Shown here: piece by piece, positions 1 through 5,300 of the stretch
Position numbering within the stretch: position 1 is the stretch's first letter
How the letters are laid out: every line of letters starts with the position of its first letter
Assembly (NCBI GenBank): GCA_021154945.1
Contig: JAJNQF010000310.1
Location: forward strand, 1-11,532
Origin: Sphingomonas sp.
GTDB lineage: Bacteria > Pseudomonadota > Alphaproteobacteria > Sphingomonadales > Sphingomonadaceae
Direction: 5' to 3'
DNA: 11,532 bases
The notes under the pieces: generated by a model
Seen by the model: only the letters and a program-made list of their open reading frames with translations
Database searches by the model: none
What the model was told of the DNA's origin: nothing
Made by a program: the position numbers and the translations under genes

Positions 1-104
1 CCGCGATTATGGAATTGGCGCCGGGAAACCCGCAGGAGGCGTTTGGCCTGTACTTCGTCGGCAAGCAGCGGGGCTACGTTAAGGGCGCGGCGGTAGCGGC
101 CTAA
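1..104 (+). CDS. C-terminal end of an unidentified element gene (5' truncated by window edge)
   Basis: An open frame (frame 3) runs from the window edge to a TAA at 102-104 and gives about 33 residues ending GYVKGAAVAA. The stop shares its last base with the ATG of the next gene (TAATG), the tight coupling expected inside a phage-like operon. The residues left are too few to assign a family. It is called a gene because of the stop/start overlap and the lack of room for another ribosome binding site, not because of similarity. Its product, and whether it is a phage structural or packaging protein, cannot be told from this fragment. Confidence 0.5.
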   Translation, partial: AIMELAPGNPQEAFGLYFVGKQRGYVKGAAVAA

Positions 105-664
105 TGTCTAACCCTGATGATCGGGGAACGGGCTCGGCACCAAAGCCCTCCCGTCCCGATTACGTTCCCAAGGTCGCCCTAGTCCCGCAAACCCTAGACG
201 AACTGATGCAGCGGGCAGGCCCCTATGCCGATGCCGCCAAGGCCCATGCGGAATGGTCCGCTATAACGGTATGGCTGATGAAGGAAGGCGACGGGGCAGT
301 AGTTGCCGCTGGCCTGCCGGTTCGTGTCGCTAACCTTTCCGTCCTCCTGACAAGGGAAGCGGAGGAACATGCAGCCGACTGGCCCCGGCTATCAGGCCCC
401 GGCGCAACTCCCGCAATCTACGGCTATTCCCCAGACAGCCAATGCGAAGCCCGGCGTTCCGCCGCTCAGGCCCGTTCGATCTGGGAAGCCCAAGGCCGTC
501 CGTACCTCAGGGCCAAGGATTGTAAGTTCGCCTTCCAGTACCTTGTCGCCGCCATCCGCTCCGGCGTGATCCCTCCCGTCCCGACGATCGGCGACGTGAC
601 ACTTACCACGCCCGCCAAACCGGCACCGCCCCACATTCTAAATATGTTCAAGGAAAACCAATGA
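104..664 (+). CDS. hypothetical protein, 186 aa, element-borne
   Basis: I do not recognise this protein. The ends (about residues 1-28 and 165-186) are rich in Pro, Ala and Lys and look disordered. The middle (about 30-160) has mixed helical character, with no membrane segment, signal peptide or known catalytic motif. Its ATG overlaps the stop of the preceding gene by one base (TAATG), and its TGA overlaps the next ATG by four bases (ATGA), so it sits inside a translationally coupled set. No good Shine-Dalgarno sequence is visible, consistent with re-initiation after the upstream gene. Codon use is less GC-biased than in the genes right of the tRNA. A proline-rich overlapping frame at 369-569 was judged a shadow. 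Place and style suggest a phage or island accessory or virion gene; that is inference only. Confidence 0.7.
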   Translation: MSNPDDRGTGSAPKPSRPDYVPKVALVPQTLDELMQRAGPYADAAKAHAEWSAITVWLMKEGDGAVVAAGLPVRVANLSVLLTREAEEHAADWPRLSGPGATPAIYGYSPDSQCEARRSAAQARSIWEAQGRPYLRAKDCKFAFQYLVAAIRSGVIPPVPTIGDVTLTTPAKPAPPHILNMFKENQ

Positions 665-1503
665 CCGCACTAACTCCACGGCAAGCCGTAAAGGTGAAAG
701 CCGCTCTTTCCTTAATTGCAGTACATGGGCACAATCCCCGCACTGTACAGCAGCAGGCTAATACCGAATTGGCTAAGGGATTGCCTGCTAATATCGCCTA
801 TAAGAATGCACTAGATGCCTTCGCGAGCCGCGTTCCTGCATTGAAGAACACGCTAGAGATTGCTGTCGATCTTATCCATAATAGCGATGATGCTACCGTT
901 TCGATGTATGACAAGGCGCTGTCTGCATACAATAACAGTGGTGACGAAAGCCATCTTGATAGCCTCGCACCAATGATCCTTGAGGATGCGAAGGCGTTGG
1001 CTATCAGCAAGGACGAAGTAACCGAGGCCGATGCCGCTAATTGGACGGTTGATGATGCCCTTGGCTCTACTAGCGAAGCCTATGCAGAAACGCCTGATGT
1101 TCCCGAGGCGTCTTCGATCCCGCCCGGTGAGACGGTGAATAGCTCATTCGCGTTCAATGCCCCTCCCGGCGTTGCTCGTCAGCCTGCCCAGCAGCCCGCT
1201 CAGGCGCAACAGACCGGCCCGCAGTGGATCATGGGTCCGACCGGTTACACGCTCGTAGCGCAGGCCCCCAGCGGCCCTACCGGGCCTCAGACCGGGCAGA
1301 GCATGACCGGTTATGATCCCTACAAAGGCGGACAGGACGTGACCGGCATTCGGGTCGCTCAGACCGGTGTGCAAGCCCGTCAGTCCCACGGCACTCCGGT
1401 AGGCGATGTTGCCGGTTTCCAGACCGATACGGGATACCGCGTCACCCCGACCGGGGAGCAGGCCCGCCGAGAGGCTGGCGTCCCGCTTGGCTACGACGCC
1501 TGA
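661..1503 (+). CDS. hypothetical protein, 280 aa, helical N-terminus and Pro/Gly/Gln repeat C-terminus
   Basis: The ATG at 661 is preceded by AGGA at 651-654 and overlaps the stop of the gene before (ATGA). Residues 1-140 look helical and soluble. Residues 150-215 are a Pro/Gln/Ala/Gly-rich linker. The C-terminal part carries two copies of a 21-residue unit spaced 29 residues apart (228-248 and 257-277) sharing the pattern TG-x-RV-x2-TG-x-QAR-x3-G-x-P-x-G, 12 identities of 21. A weaker TGY-containing relative lies near 194-203. No signal peptide, membrane segment or enzyme motif is visible. A long helical part, a flexible Pro/Gly linker and short repeats would fit a virion-associated or DNA-ejection protein, but I cannot place it in a family. 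It ends the rightward gene set; an intergenic palindrome follows and the next genes converge on it. Confidence 0.75.
   Translation: MTALTPRQAVKVKAALSLIAVHGHNPRTVQQQANTELAKGLPANIAYKNALDAFASRVPALKNTLEIAVDLIHNSDDATVSMYDKALSAYNNSGDESHLDSLAPMILEDAKALAISKDEVTEADAANWTVDDALGSTSEAYAETPDVPEASSIPPGETVNSSFAFNAPPGVARQPAQQPAQAQQTGPQWIMGPTGYTLVAQAPSGPTGPQTGQSMTGYDPYKGGQDVTGIRVAQTGVQARQSHGTPVGDVAGFQTDTGYRVTPTGEQARREAGVPLGYDA
1342..1491 (+). repeat. two-copy 29-residue-period protein repeat
   Basis: Bases 1342-1404 and 1429-1491 encode two related 21-residue units (residues 228-248 and 257-277 of the 280-aa protein), each starting TG and ending P-x-G, with QAR conserved in the centre. The DNA copies have diverged more than the proteins, which suggests an old duplication kept by selection. 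Confidence 0.6.
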
Positions 1504-1552
1504 TAGACGGGCCAGGAGAGTCGCTGAGAGGCGATAGCTAATTCGGCCATAT

Positions 1553-1616
1553 CAGATACCCGAGTGCATCCGATTGATTCCCCAAGGGGCTGATCCGGGC
1601 GCAAATCGGGTATCTG
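1553..1616. repeat. perfect 11-bp inverted repeat in the convergent intergenic region
   Basis: CAGATACCCGA at 1553-1563 is exactly inverted as TCGGGTATCTG at 1606-1616, with 42 bases between. The spacer can fold further, with a CCC/GGG stem around CAAG near its centre, so a long imperfect hairpin is possible. It lies between the end of a rightward gene (1503) and the end of a leftward gene (1628). No T-run follows either arm, so it is not a textbook intrinsic terminator. It may be a transcript-end structure or a protein binding site. The rest of 1504-1627 shows only a weak TCGC/GCGA hairpin near 1522. Confidence 0.55.
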
Positions 1617-1627
1617 TATGTTCGGTA

Positions 1628-1822
1628 TTAGGGGCGCCCTTCATATTCGGCATCGCTGTTGTAGTATTCAACGCCATCGTCACCCGTTACTGTTACGACA
1701 ATCGGGAATGGCAAATCCGCGTGTAAATCGGTTTCAGTCAAAGCCTTATGCAAATCGCCGTAAACTTCATCGTGCGTCACGGGTATTCCAGACTCCTTCA
1801 CAAACTTAACAGTGTAGATCAT
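1628..1822 (-). CDS. small hypothetical protein, 64 aa, downstream of the integrase
   Basis: A 64-residue acidic protein with ATG at 1822 (complement) and TAA at 1628-1630. A purine-rich AGGTAAG sequence that could serve as ribosome binding site lies just upstream and overlaps the integrase stop (1832-1834); nine bases separate the two genes, so they should be co-transcribed. It begins MIYTVKFVKESG, suggesting a beta strand at the N-terminus, and is rich in Asp, Glu and Tyr toward the C-terminus. There is no membrane segment and no recognisable helix-turn-helix. Short genes next to integrases often encode excisionases, but those are usually basic, so the acidic composition argues against direct DNA binding. 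Other options are a regulator, an antitoxin-like protein or a DNA mimic. Its function is unknown. Confidence 0.6.
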   Translation of the reverse strand: MIYTVKFVKESGIPVTHDEVYGDLHKALTETDLHADLPFPIVVTVTGDDGVEYYNSDAEYEGRP

Positions 1823-1831
1823 ATTTCTTAC

Positions 1832-3412
1832 CTAATCTGTGGAGGGTAATAATAGACCCGGTACTCTAAAATTTGCAATAGCATCGACCAAACTAAGTAG
1901 ATCGTACCCGCTACCGTAGTCATCTGCTACGTCCCGGCCTGCATGACCCATTAGCTGCCGCTGCACTCCCTCTACAATCCTTGCCCTACGGGTGTAATCC
2001 TTGAAGGTGTGACGGAAGGAATGAAAAACCTTACGCTTATCGGCAACTCCGCAGACGGTCCGCAGGTAGCGCCCAAACCATTCGCCCCACTTTGCAGTAA
2101 GACGACCATAGACGTTTGGCTTTAAATCAGGAAATACTCGACCGGTTTGATCGGCAAGCTTTTCGACATATCCGATGAAGCCAAGGCGTTCTATCTCAGG
2201 GTGTAAGGGGACAAGCCGCTCGCTTGCTGCATTCTTAAGCCGGTTCTCTTGGCCCTTTTCATCTAGTGTCTCAGTAATATTCAGGAACCATCCTGATAGC
2301 ATATTGCCATCTTGATCGGGGTAGCTGTGGCGCTGCACGTCCGACACGCGAAGCTGTCCGATTTCCTCTAGTCGCGCCCCTGTGAATAACCCGAGCAACG
2401 GCAGCCAATATGCAGCTTCCGCACGGCCTTGAGCCGGACGATCCCCGTTAGCATAGACCGGACTGGCAAAGATGGCCTGTAGTTCGGGCAACGAGAACGG
2501 AAGTCGCTTGTTCTTACCGCCGTCCGCTACCTTGACGCTAATCCGCTCGGCTACGTTCGATGAGGTTAGATCATTCTGATAGGCCCACCCTAGCAAGGTT
2601 CTCAGACGAGATAGCTTAGTATTCGTATTGGCAACCGATTGCCCCTCAGCGAGTAGCTTATCTTTGAAGGCTAGTACGTCTTGCCGTGTCACTTGTTCAA
2701 CCGGCTTGCGTTCAGTGCGGGCATAGAACCATTCGGCTACGGCCCTATGAGTGTCCTTGCCCTTCAACACGACGCCGCGCTCTGTCGCCCAGCGATCTAG
2801 GATATCCTTGTCCAGATACAGACCGGACCCGGTAACAGGCTCGCGCTCAGTGGTAGCGGGCTGGCATTCAACGGCTCGATTTTGACCCAGCAATGCGCGG
2901 GCATCTTTTATATGCTTAGGTTGCATAGAGAAAAGGAGAGCTTCCCGTTCCGCCCCCGCCTTCTCCCGTTCATGCAGCACCAGTAGCCGACCAGCCCTAG
3001 CTATGTCAGCCGCAGAAGCGTCAGCCTCCTTGCCCTCGCTTAGCGCATCCATGATCGGTGCTAAGGCTTCATGCTCCATATCAGCGGCAAAGCTGGCATC
3101 CGAAGCTAAGCCGATTTGCTCTTGCTCAGCCTCCCACCGTTGCCGGTCCCGTTCTAACTGGGCGGCGGACCTTGGCTTAGCAGGGGAGGGGGCAGGCTTT
3201 GCAGCCGCATCCCTTTCCAGCCCCGCTTGTCTCAATAGGGCATGGGCTTCCTTGGTCGCATCGGGAATGACCGCTTTAGCAGCATCACGGTCCTTTAGAC
3301 CTAGCGACCGCTTTATCTCCCGCTTGCCAGCCATGAACGGGCGCAAGTCAGCAGGGATCGCCATGCGGAAGTAATAGACCCCGTTGGGGGCACGATGCAG
3401 GTAGGAACACAT
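1832..3412 (-). CDS. tyrosine recombinase / site-specific integrase with a DUF6538-like N-terminus
   Basis: This enzyme would cut and rejoin DNA at the attachment sites to insert and excise the element. Numbering from the ATG at 3412 (526 aa), residues about 4-40 (YLHRAPNGVYYFRMAIPADL onward) match the DUF6538-type N-terminus common in proteobacterial integrases. A charged linker of over 100 residues follows, then a core-binding region (about 196-290). In the catalytic domain the expected residues are visible: R347 in TGARLEEIGQLR, a likely K393, H464 and R467 in HSFRH, H490 in LMGHAG, and Y499 in VADDYGSG as the nucleophile. It looks intact. A TTG at 3469 would add 19 residues but lacks a Shine-Dalgarno; the ATG at 3412 has AGGA nine bases upstream and puts the conserved motif at the normal N-terminal position. 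The gene reads away from the tRNA-Ala gene, whose 3' end it directly follows, and is followed by a 64-aa gene. Confidence 0.95.
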   Translation of the reverse strand: MCSYLHRAPNGVYYFRMAIPADLRPFMAGKREIKRSLGLKDRDAAKAVIPDATKEAHALLRQAGLERDAAAKPAPSPAKPRSAAQLERDRQRWEAEQEQIGLASDASFAADMEHEALAPIMDALSEGKEADASAADIARAGRLLVLHEREKAGAEREALLFSMQPKHIKDARALLGQNRAVECQPATTEREPVTGSGLYLDKDILDRWATERGVVLKGKDTHRAVAEWFYARTERKPVEQVTRQDVLAFKDKLLAEGQSVANTNTKLSRLRTLLGWAYQNDLTSSNVAERISVKVADGGKNKRLPFSLPELQAIFASPVYANGDRPAQGRAEAAYWLPLLGLFTGARLEEIGQLRVSDVQRHSYPDQDGNMLSGWFLNITETLDEKGQENRLKNAASERLVPLHPEIERLGFIGYVEKLADQTGRVFPDLKPNVYGRLTAKWGEWFGRYLRTVCGVADKRKVFHSFRHTFKDYTRRARIVEGVQRQLMGHAGRDVADDYGSGYDLLSLVDAIANFRVPGLLLPSTD

Positions 3413-3461
3413 ATGCTTTCGTCCTAGCACGATTGTACTAGACGCTTGTAAAAAGTCTTTG

Positions 3462-3488
3462 CTTTTCAATAGTTTGCTGTCTTTTCAA
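3462..3488. repeat. direct repeat of TTGAAAAG between tRNA and integrase
   Basis: On the minus strand TTGAAAAG occurs twice (complement of 3462-3469 and 3481-3488), 19 bases apart. The similarity extends: on the plus strand TTTGCT precedes both, directly in the first copy and three bases further away in the second. The second copy also sits in the loop of a 5-bp inverted repeat, GCTGT/ACAGC (3476-3492). Short direct repeats just inside an attachment site are the usual form of integrase arm-type or excisionase sites. That role is inferred from position only. Confidence 0.4.
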
Positions 3489-3502
3489 CAGCTTAGTGCG
3501 CG

Positions 3503-3578
3503 TGGTGGAGCCGAGGGGAATCGAACCCCTGACCTCTGCAGTGCGATTGCAGCGCTCTCCCATCTGAGCTACGGCCCC
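3503..3578 (-). tRNA. tRNA-Ala(CGC), integration target of the left-hand element
   Basis: The complement of 3503-3578 is a 76-base tRNA including an encoded CCA end. The acceptor stem GGGGCCG pairs with CGGCTCC and contains the G3:U70 wobble pair that identifies alanine tRNAs. The anticodon stem CTGCA/TGCAG encloses the loop ATCGCAC, giving anticodon CGC (codon GCG). The T arm is AGGGG-TTCGATT-CCCCT. The 3' end faces the integrase gene, so this end of the tRNA is presumably the attachment site, restored by sequence carried on the element. No terminator is visible between tRNA and integrase. Confidence 0.97.
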
Positions 3579-3606
3579 GCGCGGTTGGCCATAGGCCATG
3601 ATCGCG

Positions 3607-3635
3607 GCTTTAACGGGTCGATTTCGGGGATGCAA
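3607..3635 (-). promoter_or_regulatory. possible promoter of tRNA-Ala
   Basis: On the minus strand TTGCAT (3635-3630) and TAAAGC (3612-3607) are 17 bases apart, and the -10-like box lies 28 bases before the tRNA 5' end. The spacing is right for a housekeeping sigma factor, but the -10 box is a weak match. Confidence 0.3.
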
Positions 3636-3721
3636 CTGGCTTGGCGGGCCTGTGTTCTCAGGCTCTTGGGGAGGTACTCTGCTCAGCGGGACTACCACCC
3701 GATCTCGGTCCGGCGCGTCGT

Positions 3722-3733
3722 CGCAACGTTGCG
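3722..3733. promoter_or_regulatory. 12-bp perfect palindrome upstream of the stress-type promoter
   Basis: CGCAACGTTGCG is an exact 12-bp palindrome ending 30 bases before the GGAAC box of the next promoter. Such a site could be an operator for a dimeric regulator of the downstream gene, but a chance palindrome in GC-rich DNA cannot be excluded. Between it and the tRNA (3636-3721) I see no gene; the reading frames there are translations of tRNA and flanking sequence. Confidence 0.25.
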
Positions 3734-3763
3734 TCGTGTCGCCGTCAAGTTACGGCAAATACA

Positions 3764-3787
3764 GGAACAATCCTCCGGCTTGGCGTT
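3764..3787 (+). promoter_or_regulatory. candidate EcfG-type general stress promoter
   Basis: GGAAC at 3764-3768 is followed after 16 bases by GTT (3785-3787, in CGTTT). This is the form of promoter read by the alphaproteobacterial general stress sigma factor EcfG, controlled by PhyR and NepR. It would start transcription near 3794 and give a leader of about 80 bases before the ATG at 3873. No better sigma-70-like promoter is evident in the interval. The match is by eye; two short boxes can occur by chance. Confidence 0.6.
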
Positions 3788-3860
3788 TGTAGTCCTCGGA
3801 ATGTACGGGAACGCGATCGACTAGGGCGATCGACGGGACCGGCAGCCGCAGGACAGCAAT

Positions 3861-3868
3861 TAGGAGGC
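3861..3868 (+). promoter_or_regulatory. strong ribosome binding site
   Basis: The sequence TTAGGAGGCTCTTATG places a full AGGAGG a few bases before the ATG at 3873. It fixes the start of the 428-aa gene and predicts efficient translation. Confidence 0.8.
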
Positions 3869-3872
3869 TCTT

Positions 3873-5159
3873 ATGGTCTACGAACGCAATACCCGGGATC
3901 GTCAGTCGGGCGATTATTACGGTCGACCGAACTCGCAGGATTATGGTCGCGATTTCCGGTCGGATGGTGGCGATTACGGTCGATCCAGTGCGCGCGATTA
4001 CGCAGCAGCCGGTGAATTCGACCGCGACAACCGCGGACGGGACGATCAGGGGAGCCGAGATCAATACGGTCGCGATCCCTATGGCCGCGAACAGAACCGC
4101 GATCAGGGCGGCCGCGATTATTACGGTGGTCATAACGATCGCCAGCAGCCATCGGGCGGAGATCGCTATGGTCAGTCGCGTTATGGCCAGGGCTCGGACC
4201 AGCGCTACGGCCAGCAGGGTTATGGTCGGCAGGATTCGGGCCAGCAGCGTTATGGCCAGCAGGGTTACGGCCAGCGCAGCCAGGGTTCGGGCGATACCGA
4301 ATATCACGGCAGCTACGCATCGGACGGTCGTCGGTTCGAGGATGTAGGGCGCAACCGTCATGCGGACGACGACAATCGCAACTCGCAGCGTGGTGACAGC
4401 CGTGGTTATGGCCGCCAGCCGCAGGGCTATGACTATGACGATCGCGGCTTTATCGCCCGCGCCGGCGACGAAGTGCGCTCGTGGTTCGGCGATGACGAGG
4501 CAGAGCATCGTCGTGAAGCCGATGCGCGCTATGACGAGCGTTCCTATGGCAATTCGGATAGCCGTTCGTTCGGCAACCGCTCGTCGAACACGCACGACGA
4601 TCATTATCATAGCTGGCGCAGCACGCAGATCGCGGCGCTCGACCGTGACTATGACGAGTATCGCAACGAGAACCGCTCGAAGTTCGAGAACGAGTTCTCG
4701 TCGTGGCGCACCGAGCGTCAGGGCCAGCGCAGCTCGCTGTCGCAAGTAACCGAGCATATGGAGGTCGTCGGTTCCGACGGAAGCCATGTCGGTACGGTCG
4801 ACAAGGTGAAGGGCGACCGGATCCTGCTGACCAAGAACGACCGTGATGCGGGTGGCGTGCATCACTCGATCCCGTCGCGCTGGATCAAGACCGTCGATGG
4901 CAAGGTGACGCTGTCGAAGTCGGCCGATGAAGCCAAGGCGGCGTGGAAGGAAGAAGAGCGCAACTCGGCGATGTTCGAGTATGGCGACCGCACGGGCGGC
5001 GACAAGAAGGATGCCGGCACCAGCGGTTATGCTTCGAGCTCGCAGACGGGCAGCACGCAGACGGGCGGCACCGGGACCGGCACGGCATCGGGCACCGGCA
5101 CGACGACCGGCGGCACGACGTCGGACACACTCGGCAAGTCGGGTTCGACCACGTACTAA
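3873..5159 (+). CDS. SWFGD-motif, DUF2171-like protein with a long Tyr/Gly/Gln low-complexity region (428 aa)
   Basis: The start is fixed by a strong AGGAGG. Residues 1-190 are low-complexity, made almost only of Tyr, Gly, Arg, Asp, Gln and Ser in YGRD, YGQ and GYGQ blocks, and are predicted disordered. Residues 186-220 hold the SWFGD motif (203-207) in DRGFIARAGDEVRSWFGD followed by charged helix. Residues 244-287 look helical, with W248, the run LDRDYDEYR and W278. Residues about 290-362 match a DUF2171-type beta-rich domain (MEVVGSDGSHVGTVDKVKG, then SIPSRWIKTVDGKVTL). A Gly/Thr/Ser tail ends the protein. There is no signal peptide or membrane segment, so it should be cytoplasmic. Proteins of this type are known to me mainly as uncharacterised sphingomonad proteins. 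The EcfG-type promoter suggests induction in general stress; a protective or condensate-forming role is inference. The gene appears monocistronic, with a terminator after it. Confidence 0.9.
   Translation: MVYERNTRDRQSGDYYGRPNSQDYGRDFRSDGGDYGRSSARDYAAAGEFDRDNRGRDDQGSRDQYGRDPYGREQNRDQGGRDYYGGHNDRQQPSGGDRYGQSRYGQGSDQRYGQQGYGRQDSGQQRYGQQGYGQRSQGSGDTEYHGSYASDGRRFEDVGRNRHADDDNRNSQRGDSRGYGRQPQGYDYDDRGFIARAGDEVRSWFGDDEAEHRREADARYDERSYGNSDSRSFGNRSSNTHDDHYHSWRSTQIAALDRDYDEYRNENRSKFENEFSSWRTERQGQRSSLSQVTEHMEVVGSDGSHVGTVDKVKGDRILLTKNDRDAGGVHHSIPSRWIKTVDGKVTLSKSADEAKAAWKEEERNSAMFEYGDRTGGDKKDAGTSGYASSSQTGSTQTGGTGTGTASGTGTTTGGTTSDTLGKSGSTTY
4200..4289 (+). repeat. 45-base tandem repeat within the low-complexity coding region
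   Basis: Residues 110-124 and 125-139 both begin QRYGQQGYG, and the underlying 45-base units (4200-4244 and 4245-4289) share most bases. This is the most regular part of the wider YG-rich region and suggests growth by slippage or unequal exchange. Confidence 0.6.
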
Positions 5160-5206
5160 CTGGTTGAAAGCGTTGGCTGGCGTCGCATGATGTCAGCCAA
5201 AAAGGG

Positions 5207-5234
5207 GCCCGGGCGGAAACGTCCGGGCTTTTTT
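5207..5234 (+). terminator. intrinsic terminator with GAAA tetraloop
   Basis: A nine-pair stem (GCCCGGGCG with CGTCCGGGC, one G-T pair) is capped by GAAA and followed by six T. It lies 48 bases after the stop of the 428-aa gene and before the oxidoreductase start. Five A before the stem could make it work weakly in the other direction. It shows that the oxidoreductase has its own promoter. Confidence 0.92.
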
Positions 5235-5300
5235 GCGGGTTGCGCTGGGCCCGTGTTTCGCCATACCCACAACACGAATACTCAAGACAGGAGCAAGTTT

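Noticed and set aside
369..569. Proline-rich 66-codon frame inside the 186-aa gene
   Set aside because: No start signal, and it lies within a longer frame that is coupled on both sides.
3413..3469. TTG start adding 19 residues to the integrase
   Set aside because: No Shine-Dalgarno before the TTG, and it would overlap the repeat boxes; the ATG at 3412 has AGGA and fits the family N-terminus.
3438..3824. Small open frames on both strands across the tRNA (containing MGERCNRTAEVRGS and GAEGNRTPDL)
   Set aside because: These are the familiar artefactual translations of tRNA genes and their flanks.
3813..3834. Two copies of GCGATCGAC four bases apart in the leader of the 428-aa gene
   Set aside because: Short, GATC-rich and probably by chance; noted only as a possible leader element.
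3750..4865. 371-codon antisense open frame with many hydrophobic residues, resembling a membrane protein
   Set aside because: It is the exact antisense of the YG-rich gene. Repeated Tyr-Gly-Arg and Asp codons read backwards give Ile, Ala, Val and Thr and no stops. It has no membrane-protein pattern beyond composition, and the plus strand has a strong ribosome binding site, a promoter and known domains.
5187..5300. Upstream in-frame ATG giving the oxidoreductase 38 extra residues
   Set aside because: The extension runs through the terminator hairpin and has no family similarity; the ATG at 5301 has a good Shine-Dalgarno.
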